From positions 62,001 to 126,000 of the forward strand of contig NZ_JAMTCI010000003.1 of the NCBI RefSeq assembly GCF_024171765.1: a stretch of DNA of 64,000 nucleotides, read 5' to 3'. Shown piece after piece: positions 32,926-42,071 of the stretch. This stretch comes from Williamsia deligens (GTDB lineage Bacteria; Actinomycetota; Actinomycetes; Mycobacteriales; Mycobacteriaceae). Each line of letters starts with the position of its first letter. The first letter of the stretch is position 1. The translations under genes were made by a program, and so were the position numbers. The notes beneath the pieces were generated by a model. It had not been told where the DNA came from. It saw only the letters and a program-made list of their open reading frames with translations, and searched no databases.

Positions 32926-33467
32926 CCCCCTCGCCGTTGCCCACGACGTCCTCGGAGCCATCGCCGGCCGTGTCGACCGATCAGCCCACATCGATGCCCA
33001 CGGGTCCGATCGCACCCGGTACCCGTGCGCCCGCCTTCGAACTCCGCGACCAGAACAATCAGCGGGTGTCCCTCGGGTCGGTCGTCGGGAGCAAGAAACT
33101 CGTCCTCGTGTTCTTCCCGCTCGCCTTCACCGGCACCTGTGAGGGCGAGATGGGCTATCTCCGCGACCACCTGCCCGACTTCGAGAACGACACGACCGCG
33201 CTGCTGGCGGTGTCGGTGGGACCGCCGCCGACCCACAAGGTGTGGTCGTCGCTGCAGGGCTTCCTCTTCCCGATCCTCTCCGACTTCTGGCCGCACGGGG
33301 CGACGGCCATCGAGTACGGCGTGTTCAACCCCCGCAGCGGATACGCCAACCGCGGCACCTTCGTGATCGACCTCGACGGCGTGGTCACCTTCTCGCACAT
33401 GGTCGGCCCCGGAGAGATGCGCGATGACGCGCTGTGGGGTCAGGTGCTCGAACGCCTCGACTCCTGA
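32922..33467 (+). CDS. ahpE: One-cysteine peroxiredoxin AhpE
   Basis: This 181-residue thiol peroxidase has the peroxidatic cysteine in FFPLAFTGTCEGE (Cys73) preceded by APAFELRDQNNQRVSL. VSVGPPPTHKVW, PILSDFWPHGA and NRGTFVIDLDGVV match M. tuberculosis AhpE closely. No second cysteine is placed for a two-cysteine mechanism. It reduces fatty-acid hydroperoxides and peroxynitrite. Compared with the M. tuberculosis protein there is an N-terminal Ser/Thr/Pro extension of about 28 residues. An internal ATG at 32994 would remove most of it but has no ribosome site, whereas 32922 is coupled to the gene before. Confidence 0.92.
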   Translation: MTPSPLPTTSSEPSPAVSTDQPTSMPTGPIAPGTRAPAFELRDQNNQRVSLGSVVGSKKLVLVFFPLAFTGTCEGEMGYLRDHLPDFENDTTALLAVSVGPPPTHKVWSSLQGFLFPILSDFWPHGATAIEYGVFNPRSGYANRGTFVIDLDGVVTFSHMVGPGEMRDDALWGQVLERLDS

Positions 33468-33486
33468 CGCGGATCCGCGCGGATTT

Positions 33487-33503
33487 CCCCGCGTGCCGCG
33501 GGG
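33487..33503. terminator. GC hairpin between ahpE and tRNA-Val (weak terminator candidate)
   Basis: CCCCGCG-TGC-CGCGGGG forms a 7-bp stem with a 3-nt loop 20 nt after the ahpE stop. No T-run follows, so termination is uncertain. A TTAGATTCT box just after it (about 33507) could be the tRNA promoter's -10. Confidence 0.35.
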
Positions 33504-33549
33504 GCGTTAGATTCTGCTGTCGGCTCGACCCCGTCGGGTCGTCGCTCGC

Positions 33550-33622
33550 GCGCGTATAGCTCAGCGGTCAGAGCTCTGGTCTTACACACCAGCGGTCGGG
33601 GGTTCAAATCCCTCTGCGCGCA
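33550..33622 (+). tRNA. tRNA-Val (anticodon TAC)
   Basis: All four arms fold: acceptor GCGCGTA with TGCGCGC (one G-T pair), D arm GCTC/GAGC, anticodon stem CTGGT/ACCAG around the loop CTTACAC with TAC at 33583-33585, and a T arm with GGTTCAAATC. The discriminator is A at 33622, and CCA is not encoded. It reads valine GTA/GTG-type codons. It ends 2 nt before the stop of the convergent WYL regulator gene. Confidence 0.95.
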
Positions 33623-33623
33623 C

Positions 33624-34604
33624 TCACCCCGCGGCCGCGGCGCGGTACCGCTGGACGATCTCCTCGTGTGCGGTGGCCTGATCGAGGCACTTGGCCCGGA
33701 GCTCCGCGGGCTCGAGGACGGTGAAGTCCGCGTCGAACCGGTGCAGCCACCACGCGATCGCGTCCAACGAGGAGCCGAACAACGTGATGTCGCAGGTGTT
33801 CTCGTCACCGGTCTCGATGACACCCCACTCCGGGTAGACCATCGGCTCCACCCGCCCGATCGGCGCGTGGATGCGCACGCGCGCGTCGGCGGATCGGGTC
33901 GCGGCGCCGATGCTGGCCGCGACATGCGCCGCGGCACCGCCGGGCGGGAGGTCCCGGGCGACGAAACGCGGGCCGGTGGGGGTCTTGGGTGTCATGCGGT
34001 CCACGCGGAACGTCCGCCAGTCGTCGCGTCCGAGGTCCCACGCGAGGAGATACCACCGGGCGCCGTTGCGGACCAGGCGGTACGGCTCGCACTCCCGTCG
34101 TGTCTCCTCGCCGGACCGCGCGCTGTAGTCGAAGCGGAGGCGTTCGCGTCGATGGCATGCGAGAGCGATGTCGGACAGCGTCGCCGCGTCCACCGACGAC
34201 CGGGGCGCCGGACCGGAGACGGTCTCGACGGTCAGGGCGTCGAGCCGATGGCGCAGGCGGGACGGCATGACCTGCCGCAACTTCGACAGCGCACCCGAGG
34301 CGGCGTCGTCGAGGCCCGTCACCGACCGGGTGGCGCCGGACTGCAGCGCGACGGCGACGGCGAGGACCTCGGCGTCGTCGAGCAGCAGCGGCGGCATCTC
34401 GGCGCCGGCGCCCAGGCGGTAGCCGCCGCCGACACCCACGGTCGCGTCGACGGGGTATCCGAGCGTGCGGAGTCGGTCGACGTCACGACGAACGGTGCGG
34501 GTGGTGACGTCGAGGCGACCGGCGAGATCGGCGCCGGACCATTCCTGGCGCATCTGCAGCAACGACAGCAGCGACAACAGACGTGCGGACGACTCGATGG
34601 GCAT
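33624..34604 (-). CDS. WYL-domain transcriptional regulator with N-terminal HTH
   Basis: This 326-residue protein has an N-terminal winged helix (ARLLSLLSLLQMRQEWSGADLAGRLDVTTRTVRRDVDRLRTLGYPV, about 7-50) and a WYL domain from about 140 (LRFDYSARSGEETRRECEPYRLV, RWYLLAWDLGRDDWRTFRVDRM). It ends with the usual WCX C-terminal extension. Such proteins are DeoR-like regulators that bind nucleic acids or nucleotides through the WYL fold. No target operon is evident; it stands alone between a tRNA and a divergent YdcF gene. Confidence 0.85.
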   Translation of the reverse strand: MPIESSARLLSLLSLLQMRQEWSGADLAGRLDVTTRTVRRDVDRLRTLGYPVDATVGVGGGYRLGAGAEMPPLLLDDAEVLAVAVALQSGATRSVTGLDDAASGALSKLRQVMPSRLRHRLDALTVETVSGPAPRSSVDAATLSDIALACHRRERLRFDYSARSGEETRRECEPYRLVRNGARWYLLAWDLGRDDWRTFRVDRMTPKTPTGPRFVARDLPPGGAAAHVAASIGAATRSADARVRIHAPIGRVEPMVYPEWGVIETGDENTCDITLFGSSLDAIAWWLHRFDADFTVLEPAELRAKCLDQATAHEEIVQRYRAAAAG

Positions 34605-34818
34605 GCCGACGATGATTGCACCGATCGAGGACAGGATCGGTCCGCTTTCGGGTCACCTGCGCCACGGCCGCGTCCGTCGAACGAGGGACACGCGGCGACG
34701 GGGTCGCAACACGCCGGTGGGTGACGGTCTCGAGACCAGCCCGTGTCCCACCTGTGCCTTTCGGCCTCATGGGCCTCGTTAGTGTCGCTGTGTCGCACAG
34801 GCGATGAAGGGAGCTGCG

Positions 34819-35709
34819 ATGTCGTTCGAGCGTGTCCGGCGGTGCACAGCTGCCCTGATCGCCCTGGTCGCCCTCACCGGCGGGGTCGGTGCGCTGCAGG
34901 CGGGTCTGGCCGCACCGGCGGTCGCGGCGGCCGCCACCACCACGCTCTACAACTCCGCCCAGACCAAGGTCACCGACGGCGACGTCGCGGGTGGGCTCGG
35001 TGATCTCGGTGCGTTGCTGAGGATCGCGCCGAACGACGCGCAGGCACTCGCGTTGCAGGCGCTGTGGTCCGACTTCACCCTCGACCTCATCACGCGGCAG
35101 AACGCGCTCAACCGGCTCGCGGCGGTGTCGCCGGCGATGGCGGGCACGGTGGGCCGGATGTTCGGTGCGATCGGTGCCGGGGTCGGGACGATCCCGAACC
35201 CGTTGCCCGGGATCATCGGTCCGCGGACCGCGATCGTGGTGCTCGGTTACGGGCTGATGCCCGACGGCTCGATGCGCGACGAACTGACCGCCCGCATGCA
35301 GGCGGCGTGGCTGCAGGCGATCGCCGCCCCGTGGTCGACGGTCATCGTCAGCGGCGGCGCGCCGCACGCCGGCATGACCGAGGCCGTCGTGATGCGGAAC
35401 TGGTTGGTGGGCCGTGGCATCCCCGCGTCGCGGATCGTCGTCGAGGACAGGTCCGGCTCGACGGTGCAGAACGCGATCAACTCGACATCGATCGCCCGAT
35501 CGCGCGGGCTGGGGAACGCGATCCTCGTCTCCAGCGCGAACCACCTCCGCCGTGCCGTCGCGGACTTCACCATGGCCGGGCTGCCGGTCGTCGGGGCGAC
35601 CACCCAGTTCGACGGATGGTTGCCGGAACTGATCCCGCCGCTGCGGTCCGCGCAGCGCGGCATCTACCTCGACGTGACGAGGACGGCCGGGATCCCCGCA
35701 CGACGGTGA
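34819..35709 (+). CDS. YdcF/SanA-like (DUF218) exported protein
   Basis: This 296-residue protein has a signal peptide ending around APAVAAAA (about 28-35). The DUF218 core follows: TAIVVLGYGLMPDGSMRDELTARM near 142, VIVSGGAPHAGMTEAVVMRNWL near 180, SRIVVEDRSGSTVQNAINS near 213 and AILVSSANHLRRA near 240. The family is linked to envelope integrity, for example in lipid carrier metabolism. The ATG at 34819 has AAGGGAG 5 nt upstream; an ATG at 34804 is in frame but lacks one. A GTTAGTGTCGC box at 34779, also present before the methyltransferase at 6719, may be the -10 region. Confidence 0.8.
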   Translation: MSFERVRRCTAALIALVALTGGVGALQAGLAAPAVAAAATTTLYNSAQTKVTDGDVAGGLGDLGALLRIAPNDAQALALQALWSDFTLDLITRQNALNRLAAVSPAMAGTVGRMFGAIGAGVGTIPNPLPGIIGPRTAIVVLGYGLMPDGSMRDELTARMQAAWLQAIAAPWSTVIVSGGAPHAGMTEAVVMRNWLVGRGIPASRIVVEDRSGSTVQNAINSTSIARSRGLGNAILVSSANHLRRAVADFTMAGLPVVGATTQFDGWLPELIPPLRSAQRGIYLDVTRTAGIPARR

Positions 35710-35722
35710 CCTGCCGGCACGA

Positions 35723-36478
35723 CTAGTCCGCGGCGAGTCCGGTCAGGTCGTGCGACGGCAGGTGGATCCAGCCCTCCCTGCGGGCGAGGTCGGTGACGTC
35801 GGCGTCGGGGAGATGCGTGCGCCCGACCGCTGCTGCTCGGGCGATGCACGACGCGATCACCGCGTCGAAGACGTCGTCGTTGCCGCGGATCGTCGCGGCG
35901 GAGGCGCCGAGGTCGAGCCACGGTGCGGCCGCGAGGACGTCGTCGACGAGACGGTCGAGGATCGCCGCTTTCGCAGCACCCTTGTACCCACGGTGGTCCA
36001 GGCCCCAGACGCGCAGCGCGGCAGCCGGATACGCCTCGACGACCGGCCCGTCGAGGCGGTCGGTCACACCGAGCGCCCGTAACAGTCCGACGCAGCGCAT
36101 CGCGACATGCGCGATGAGGTCGGCGGAGACACTCAGCGGGATGAGACCGGTTCGGGTGCGCACCGCCTCGTCGGTGGTGCGGCGCACCAGGACCGCTCGC
36201 GCGGCGCGGGTGTCCGACAGCGCAGCCTCGCCCACCCCGGCGGCGGCGAGCGGGTCGGCGAGGCGATGGTGGGCGACCACGAAGGCCACGAACGGGTCCG
36301 GCCAGCCGAACGGCGCGTCGATCCCCACGCGGTCGCACCCCCGCGCCGCGTCGACGATGTCGGCGTCGGTGGCACCGAGCGTGACCCGTTCCACCTCCGC
36401 GCGCCCGGACGTCCATCGCAACACCGCCAGCGCGGTCTTCGTCGGCTCCGCGGCCAGGTCCACTCCCAGGGTGCGCAC
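35723..36478 (-). CDS. DUF429 family protein
   Basis: This 251-residue protein opens with VRTLGVDLAAEPTKTALAVL, an RNase-H-like first strand with a conserved aspartate. It contains VGIDAPFGWPDPF (about 58-70), RRTTDEAVR and a late GNDDVFDAVIASCIARA. These are the marks of DUF429, a predicted RNase-H-fold nuclease family. The GTG at 36478 has only weak upstream pairing. It is divergent from the FadD36-like gene, 43 nt away. The function is not established. Confidence 0.75.
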   Translation of the reverse strand: MRTLGVDLAAEPTKTALAVLRWTSGRAEVERVTLGATDADIVDAARGCDRVGIDAPFGWPDPFVAFVVAHHRLADPLAAAGVGEAALSDTRAARAVLVRRTTDEAVRTRTGLIPLSVSADLIAHVAMRCVGLLRALGVTDRLDGPVVEAYPAAALRVWGLDHRGYKGAAKAAILDRLVDDVLAAAPWLDLGASAATIRGNDDVFDAVIASCIARAAAVGRTHLPDADVTDLARREGWIHLPSHDLTGLAAD

Positions 36479-36521
36479 GCCCCGAACCGTATTCCCATCA
36501 CGCTGTGCGACAGTGGGCGAC

Positions 36522-37949
36522 GTGTTGCTGCCCCTGCTGACGGCGCAGGCCGTCGCCGCGTACCCCGATGTCCCCGACACCGTCGTCATCGGCGAGACCC
36601 GATTCAGTCGTGCCGACGTCGCCGGTGCGGCGACCGCCGCCGCCGAACGCCTGGGCGGTGTGCGGGTCGTCGCGGTGGAGGCGACACCGTCGATCGAGAC
36701 CGTGATCGCTGTCGTCGCCGCGCTGACGGCCGGTGTCGTGGTGGTCCCGGTCCCGCCGGACTCCGGGGACGCGGAGCGGCGTCACATCCTCGACGACTCG
36801 GGCGCGCAGGGCTGGCTCGGTCCGGTACCCGCGGACGCCGCGGGCCTGCCGCATCTGCCGGTGCGTCTGTACGCGCGGTCGTGGCATGCGCATCCCCGAC
36901 CGGGCGCCGATCACGCCGCGATGATCCTCTACACGTCCGGCACCACCGGCGCCCCGAAGGGCGTGGTCACCACCCACGGGGCGATCGCTGCCGGGATCGA
37001 CGCCCTCGCGTCGGCCTGGGCGTGGACCGCGGACGACGTTCTCGTGCACGGCCTCCCGCTGTTCCACGTCCACGGACTGATCCTCGGTGTCATCGGACCG
37101 CTGCGCCTCGGCGGTCGGCTGGTCCACACCGGCACGCCGACACCGCAGGCGTACGCCGCGGCGCCCGGCTCGGTCTACTTCGGGGTCCCCACGGTGTGGT
37201 CGCGGGTCGCCGCCGACCCGGACAGCGCCCGCGCCCTGACGTCGGCGCGCCTGCTCGTCTCGGGCAGTGCGCCGCTGCCCGAGAGCGTGTTCGCCCGGAT
37301 CGAGGAGCTCACCGGTCACCGGATCGTCGAGCGGTACGGCAGCACCGAGACCCTGATCACGCTCAGCTCACGTGTCGACGGAGAGCGACGGGCGGGGTGG
37401 GTCGGGCTGCCGCTCGACGGGGTGCAGACGCGCCTGCGGGCCGACGACGGCACCGAGCTGCCGTCGGACGGCGAGTCGGTGGGGGAACTGCTCGTGCGCG
37501 GACCGATGCTCGCGTCGGGGTATCACCGCCGTCCGGACGCCGCCGCACAGTCCTGGTCTCCCGACGGGTGGTTCGCGACCGGTGACGCCGCTGTCGTCGC
37601 TCCCGACGGGATGCACCGCATCGTGGGCCGGATGTCGACCGATCTCATCAAGAGCGGCGGATTCCGCATGGGCGCCGGAGAGATCGAGGGTGCGTTGCTC
37701 TCCCACGAGGCTGTCGCCGAGGTCGCGGTGATCGGCGTCCCCGACGACGATCTGGGTCAGCGTGTGGTCGCTGTGGTGGTGCCGGCGGCGGGCGTCGACG
37801 CGGACGACGCACTCGCCGAGCGCCTCGTCGCGCTGGTCGCAGAGAACCTGTCGGCACACAAACGGCCCAGGGAGGTGCGGTTCGTCGCCGAGCTGCCCCG
37901 CAACGCGATGGGCAAGGTGCAGAAGAAGGTGTTGCTCGACCCGACGTGA
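36522..37949 (+). CDS. fadD36: Acyl-CoA synthetase, FadD36-like
   Basis: This 475-residue adenylate-forming enzyme has the A3 phosphate loop MILYTSGTTGAPKG (about 133-146), A5 VERYGSTET, A7 WFATGDAAVV, A8 RMSTDLIKSGGFRMGAGEIE and the catalytic lysine near the end in NAMGKVQKK. It is short for a FadD and resembles Rv1193 (FadD36) including the VVVPVPPDSGDAERRHILDD stretch. It activates a carboxylic acid to acyl-CoA; related enzymes take malonate or short dicarboxylates. A GTG at 36513 is an alternative start. The longer upstream frame is antisense to the DUF429 gene and was not used. Confidence 0.85.
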   Translation: MLLPLLTAQAVAAYPDVPDTVVIGETRFSRADVAGAATAAAERLGGVRVVAVEATPSIETVIAVVAALTAGVVVVPVPPDSGDAERRHILDDSGAQGWLGPVPADAAGLPHLPVRLYARSWHAHPRPGADHAAMILYTSGTTGAPKGVVTTHGAIAAGIDALASAWAWTADDVLVHGLPLFHVHGLILGVIGPLRLGGRLVHTGTPTPQAYAAAPGSVYFGVPTVWSRVAADPDSARALTSARLLVSGSAPLPESVFARIEELTGHRIVERYGSTETLITLSSRVDGERRAGWVGLPLDGVQTRLRADDGTELPSDGESVGELLVRGPMLASGYHRRPDAAAQSWSPDGWFATGDAAVVAPDGMHRIVGRMSTDLIKSGGFRMGAGEIEGALLSHEAVAEVAVIGVPDDDLGQRVVAVVVPAAGVDADDALAERLVALVAENLSAHKRPREVRFVAELPRNAMGKVQKKVLLDPT

Positions 37950-37960
37950 GATCGTCTGCG

Positions 37961-38854
37961 TCAGATCGTGATCGACGGGGCCGGCCGATCCCCGGCCGGG
38001 TCGGCGTCGGTGAAGGGTCGGGCTCCGGCGAGGAAGTCCCGTGTCTGTGCCGTGTCGCGGGTCGTCGCGGGGACCGCGTCGACCAACAGCCCCCGGGTGA
38101 GTGCGGCCGACGCCGTCATCGGCTCGTCCGAGGCGGCGAGGACGACGTTGCCGTACCGACGACCCTTGAGCATCGCGGGATCGGCGACGAGCATGAGCTC
38201 GTCGAATCGCGCCGCGAACGTGGCGATCTGGCGCCGCGCGTAGCGCAGGTCGCGGGTGTCGGCGATGTTCATCACGGCCAGCCCGCCCGGTCGCAGGACG
38301 CGGTGGACCGCGTCCACGAACTCCACGGTGGTCAGGTGGGGCGGCGTGGTGGCGCCGGCGAAGACGTCGACGACCACGACGTCGCGGCTGTCCGGTGTCA
38401 ACGACTCGGTGACCGCCCGGGCGTCCCCGACACGGATGCGGACGATCGGCGCGCGGGGGATGTCGAAGCGGTCCCGCACCAGCTGGGCCAGTGCGGCATC
38501 GACCTCGACGGCTACGTGGCGCGAGGACGGGTCGACCGCGGCGAGGTGGCGGGGGAGTGCGCATCCGGCGGCACCGAGGTGCAGGACACGCATGCCCGGG
38601 TCGGCCCCGGCCCGGTCCTCACCGTGCCGGTCGGCGACGACGGCCGCGATCCACCGCATGTACTCGAAGTCGAGTCGGGTGGGATCGGCTGCGACATGCG
38701 AACTCTGGACCCCGTTGACCTCGAGCAGCCATCCCTGTCCGTCGGCGTCGGTGGTGATCCGCGCCGTCCCCGTGTCGATGGGGAACTCCCCGGCGACGGC
38801 GTCGTCGCGGGCGTCGGCCGGCGCCGCGCGGCGGGACTGTCGTCGACGGGCCAT
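37961..38854 (-). CDS. Spermidine-synthase-like methyltransferase-fold protein
   Basis: This 297-residue protein has the SpeE-type Rossmann core: MRVLHLGAAGCALPRHLAA (about 95-113), VAVEVDAALAQLVRDRF, IRVGDARAV and VVVVDVFAGATTPPHLTTVEF (near 167). The early GVQSSHVAADPTRLDFEYMRW resembles the synthase N-terminal part. It lacks the full aminopropyl-transfer gatekeeping segment, so another SAM-dependent reaction is possible. The start ATG is at 38854. It overlaps no neighbour and is convergent with the FadD36-like gene 11 nt away. Confidence 0.75.
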   Translation of the reverse strand: MARRRQSRRAAPADARDDAVAGEFPIDTGTARITTDADGQGWLLEVNGVQSSHVAADPTRLDFEYMRWIAAVVADRHGEDRAGADPGMRVLHLGAAGCALPRHLAAVDPSSRHVAVEVDAALAQLVRDRFDIPRAPIVRIRVGDARAVTESLTPDSRDVVVVDVFAGATTPPHLTTVEFVDAVHRVLRPGGLAVMNIADTRDLRYARRQIATFAARFDELMLVADPAMLKGRRYGNVVLAASDEPMTASAALTRGLLVDAVPATTRDTAQTRDFLAGARPFTDADPAGDRPAPSITI

Positions 38855-38902
38855 GGCGACGACCCTGCCACGCTCCGAGCGGGGCGTGGCAGGCTGGCGG
38901 CG

Positions 38903-39868
38903 ATGACGCGACGACGAGGTGTGGCGCGAGCGGTGGGGATCGCACTGGGTGTCGCCGCCGACCGCGTCCTCGGCGACCCTGCCCGCCTGCACCCTGTGGC
39001 CGGGATGGGCACCGCCGCGGGCGCGCTGCAGCGAGTCCTCTACGCCGACAACCGCCTCGCCGGTGCGATCCACACCGCCGTGTGTGTCGGTGGCACGGTC
39101 GGCCTGCTCGCGCCGGTGGAGCGTCGCTCGCCGGTGGTCGCCGGGCTCGCCACCGCGGCCGCGACCTGGACGGCGCTCGGCGGCACCACCCTCACCCGCG
39201 TCGCCGGCGAGTTGGGTGCTCGGGTCGAGTCGGGGGATCTCGACGGTGCCCGGGTGCTGGTCCCCAGCCTGTGCGGACGCGACCCGGCGTCCCTCGACGG
39301 TCCGGGGATGGTGCGGGCGGCCGTGGAGTCGTTGGCGGAGAACACCTCCGACGCGACCGTGGGGCCGCTGGTGTGGGCGGTCCTGGCCGGTGCCCCCGGC
39401 GCGATGGGGTATCGGATGGCGAACACCCTCGACGCGATGGTCGGCTACCGCTCGCCCCGGTATCGACGGTTCGGATGGGCGTCCGCGCGCCTCGACGATC
39501 TGGCCAACCTGGTGCCCGCGCGGCTCATGGGGACGGTGGTGGTCGCGCTCGGACCGGATCGCCGGGCCGCGGCGCGTGCCTGGCGCGACGATGCCGCCGC
39601 CCATCCCAGCCCGAACGCCGGCGTCGTCGAGGCCGCGTTCGCCGGAGCGCTGGGCGTGGGCCTCGGCGGGATCACCGTCTACGCGCATGGTGTGGAGGAC
39701 CGGCCGCGCCTGGGCGACGGGCCGTCGCCGACGAGCGCCGATCTCCGCCGTGCGGTGGACCTGTCGCGACGCACGCAGACGGTGGTCGCCGCCATCGCCT
39801 GCGCGGCGGCCCTCGCCGTGCCCGACCGCGGCGGGGCGAGAGGCGTCAGGACCCGTAGCGGTCGCTGA
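38903..39868 (+). CDS. cobD: Adenosylcobinamide-phosphate synthase CobD/CbiB
   Basis: This 321-residue membrane protein has DRVLGDPARLHPVAGMG near 21-37, AENTSDATVGPLVWAVLAG near 144, MANTLDAMVGYRSPRYRRFGWASARLDDLANLVPARL-type blocks and HPSPNAGVVEAAFAGALGV near 235. These are hallmarks of CobD/CbiB, which attaches the aminopropanol arm to adenosylcobyric acid in B12 synthesis. The position next to SURF1 (Rv2235) is that of M. tuberculosis cobD (Rv2236c). Its 3' end overlaps the convergent SURF1 gene by 23 nt. A PLP enzyme of the same pathway lies 3.4 kb away. Confidence 0.92.
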   Translation: MTRRRGVARAVGIALGVAADRVLGDPARLHPVAGMGTAAGALQRVLYADNRLAGAIHTAVCVGGTVGLLAPVERRSPVVAGLATAAATWTALGGTTLTRVAGELGARVESGDLDGARVLVPSLCGRDPASLDGPGMVRAAVESLAENTSDATVGPLVWAVLAGAPGAMGYRMANTLDAMVGYRSPRYRRFGWASARLDDLANLVPARLMGTVVVALGPDRRAAARAWRDDAAAHPSPNAGVVEAAFAGALGVGLGGITVYAHGVEDRPRLGDGPSPTSADLRRAVDLSRRTQTVVAAIACAAALAVPDRGGARGVRTRSGR

Positions 39869-40805
39869 GTTTGCTGCGTGTCGACGCCGTGGTCTGCTCC
39901 TGGCGCGGCCCGGCGCCGATACCCGTCTTCACGCGGGTGCTGCCCAGTCCGGCCGACGATGCGGACACGAGCTCGTCACGACGCTTGCGGGCACGGGCGG
40001 CGACACCGTCGTCGCGGGGCGGTTCGCCGGCCGCGACGTCGTCACCGGATCCGTTCGCCGCCGCTGCGGCGGCCCGCCGGTGCCGCACCTCGGAGACCAC
40101 GAAGTAGCCGAGTCCGAGCGGCGCCATGACGCCGAAGGCGATCCACTGCAGGCCGTAGGAGAGGTAGGGACCCGCGTCGAGCTGGGGGATGGGGAGTTCA
40201 CCGAGGCTGCCCGGCTGGTCGGGGGAGAGCTGGAGGTAGGCGGGCATCGCGTCGAGACCCACCGAGCGTCCGAGAGCTGTGGGATCGATCGTGTAGACCT
40301 GCAGCGCTCCGGCCTCCACCCGTGGTCCCCGGTCCGGTGCGGTCCCCTCGGACGCGCGCAGGCGGGCCGAGATCGTGGTGGTGCCGTCCGGGGCATCGGG
40401 GACCGCAGGGAGTGCGGTGCCCTGCGCGGGCCGGACGTATCCGCGGTTCACGACGAACACTCGCCCGTCGTCGAGTCGGAACGGTGTCAGCACCTCGTAG
40501 GCGGGTGCGTCGGACACCGAGCGCAGGCGCACGACGGCCTGGTCGGCGGGGAGGTACCGGCCGGAGACGGTCACCTCGCGCCACTCGGAATCCCGCGGGA
40601 ACGCCCCGCGTCCGGGCCACACCGAGTCGATCGGGGCGGCGTCCTTGGACACGGCGCTCTTGATCAACGAGTTCTGGTGCTCGGTCCGCGAGTTCTTGCC
40701 CAGCTGCCACGGCGCGAGGACCCAGAAGCACGCGGCCGCGAACGCGACCACCACGAGGGCAAGCGCCACCCATCCGGGGCGGGCGAAAGTGCGCAGGAAC
40801 CGCAT
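39846..40805 (-). CDS. SURF1 family protein (Rv2235-like), cytochrome oxidase assembly
   Basis: This 319-residue protein has an N-terminal membrane helix (about 12-33) and a second at about 220-240, the SURF1 layout. Typical segments are FWVLAPWQLGKN, REVTVSGRYLPADQAVVRLR, VFVVNRGYVRPAQG and a C-terminal SYGLQWIAFGVMAPLGLGYF. A basic cytoplasmic tail of about 75 residues follows. SURF1 helps assemble the haem a3 / Cu site of cytochrome c oxidase. The 3' end overlaps cobD by 23 nt, tail to tail. Confidence 0.9.
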   Translation of the reverse strand: MRFLRTFARPGWVALALVVVAFAAACFWVLAPWQLGKNSRTEHQNSLIKSAVSKDAAPIDSVWPGRGAFPRDSEWREVTVSGRYLPADQAVVRLRSVSDAPAYEVLTPFRLDDGRVFVVNRGYVRPAQGTALPAVPDAPDGTTTISARLRASEGTAPDRGPRVEAGALQVYTIDPTALGRSVGLDAMPAYLQLSPDQPGSLGELPIPQLDAGPYLSYGLQWIAFGVMAPLGLGYFVVSEVRHRRAAAAAANGSGDDVAAGEPPRDDGVAARARKRRDELVSASSAGLGSTRVKTGIGAGPRQEQTTASTRSKLSDRYGS

Positions 40806-41054
40806 GTCACAACGATACTGCTGCGCCCGTCGGGCGGTCCCCGCGCACGTGGGAGGAGCGACCCGGCAGGTCGACTAGGCTTCTCCTCGACGCCCGGTCC
40901 ACCGACCGTCCCGACACACCCGCTGCAGCCGACCGGCGGGACGTCGTGACGCAGGCGTCACCGATACCGATCCCGTGCACCCAGCCTCCGCATGAGGTGG
41001 TCCGCGTCTCGTCCGGACCCGTCGGTCCCGCCCCCTGCCGAACGGAGCGCTCCT

Positions 41055-42071
41055 GTGCGCGACTTCTCCTGCCGCAACTGCGGTCAGCAACTCTCCTTCG
41101 AGAACACCCTCTGCCTGAAGTGCCGCAGCGCACTGGGGTTCCACCTGCCGACGCGGATCATCCACGTCCTCGACGCCGACGAGAACGTCGAGGTCGACGG
41201 CACCACGGTGACGCGCTGCGCGAACACGGTCATCGCCAAGTGCAACTGGCTGGTCGACGCCGACGCTCCCGAGGGTCTGTGCGAGTCCTGCCGTCTCACG
41301 CGCACCCGTCCCGCGGACGGCGACACCACCGCGCTCGCCGAGTTCGCCCGCGCCGAGAAGGCCAAGCGGCGGGTGATCCTCGAGCTCGACGAGCTCGGGC
41401 TGCCCATCGAGGGACGTGACGAGGACCCCGAGACCGGTCTCGCCTTCGACCTGTTGTCGAGCGAGAACGAGAAGGTCATCACCGGTCACGCCAACGGGGT
41501 CATCACGCTCGACCTCGCCGAGGGCGACGACGTGCACCGCGAGCAGCTCCGTGTGTCGATGGACGAGCCCTACCGCACCCTGATCGGCCACTTCCGGCAC
41601 GAGATCGGGCACTACTACCAGATGGTGCTCGTCGGCGACGGGCCGCACCGGCCGCGCTACGAGGAGCTGTTCGGCGACCCCGACGCGAGCTACCAGGACG
41701 CGCTGGACCGTCACTACAACCAGGGTCCGCCGGAGGACTGGAAGCGCGACTACGTCTCGTCGTACGCGACGATGCACCCGTTCGAGGACTGGGCCGAGAC
41801 GTTCGCGCACTACCTGCACATCCGCGACACCCTCGACACCGCCGCCGCGTTCGCCATGGCACCCGCCGGTGCCACTCTCGACGCGGACCTGCCGGGTGCG
41901 GTCGGGTTCGACCGGATCATCGAGCTGTGGCTACCGCTGTCCTGGTCGCTGAACCAGATCAACCGCTCGATGGGCCACCAGGATCTCTACCCGTTCGTCC
42001 TGCCGGCGAAGGTCCTGGAGAAGATGTCGTTCCTGCACCAGCTCATCGCGCCGGGTCCGGACGCGTCCTGA
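41055..42071 (+). CDS. Zinc-ribbon plus HExxH metallopeptidase (putative zinc-binding peptidase)
   Basis: This 338-residue soluble protein starts VRDFSCRNCGQQLSFENTLCLKC, a four-cysteine ribbon (Cys6, Cys9, Cys20, Cys23). A second cysteine set (CANTVIAKCNW, LCESC) follows. The catalytic-type motif FRHEIGHYYQ is near 182-191, with a downstream acidic EDWAETFAHYLH that could give the third ligand. This matches a family usually annotated as putative zinc-binding metallopeptidase (DUF2248 type). GGAG lies 7 nt before the GTG. It interrupts the SURF1-ptpA neighbourhood known from M. tuberculosis, and its 3' end overlaps ptpA by 29 nt. Confidence 0.8.
   Translation: MRDFSCRNCGQQLSFENTLCLKCRSALGFHLPTRIIHVLDADENVEVDGTTVTRCANTVIAKCNWLVDADAPEGLCESCRLTRTRPADGDTTALAEFARAEKAKRRVILELDELGLPIEGRDEDPETGLAFDLLSSENEKVITGHANGVITLDLAEGDDVHREQLRVSMDEPYRTLIGHFRHEIGHYYQMVLVGDGPHRPRYEELFGDPDASYQDALDRHYNQGPPEDWKRDYVSSYATMHPFEDWAETFAHYLHIRDTLDTAAAFAMAPAGATLDADLPGAVGFDRIIELWLPLSWSLNQINRSMGHQDLYPFVLPAKVLEKMSFLHQLIAPGPDAS

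Noticed and set aside
35793-36521. N-terminal extension of the FadD36-like gene by about 240 codons
   Set aside because: It lies antisense to the DUF429 gene, is Ser/Arg/Thr-rich, and the enzyme family begins at about 36522.
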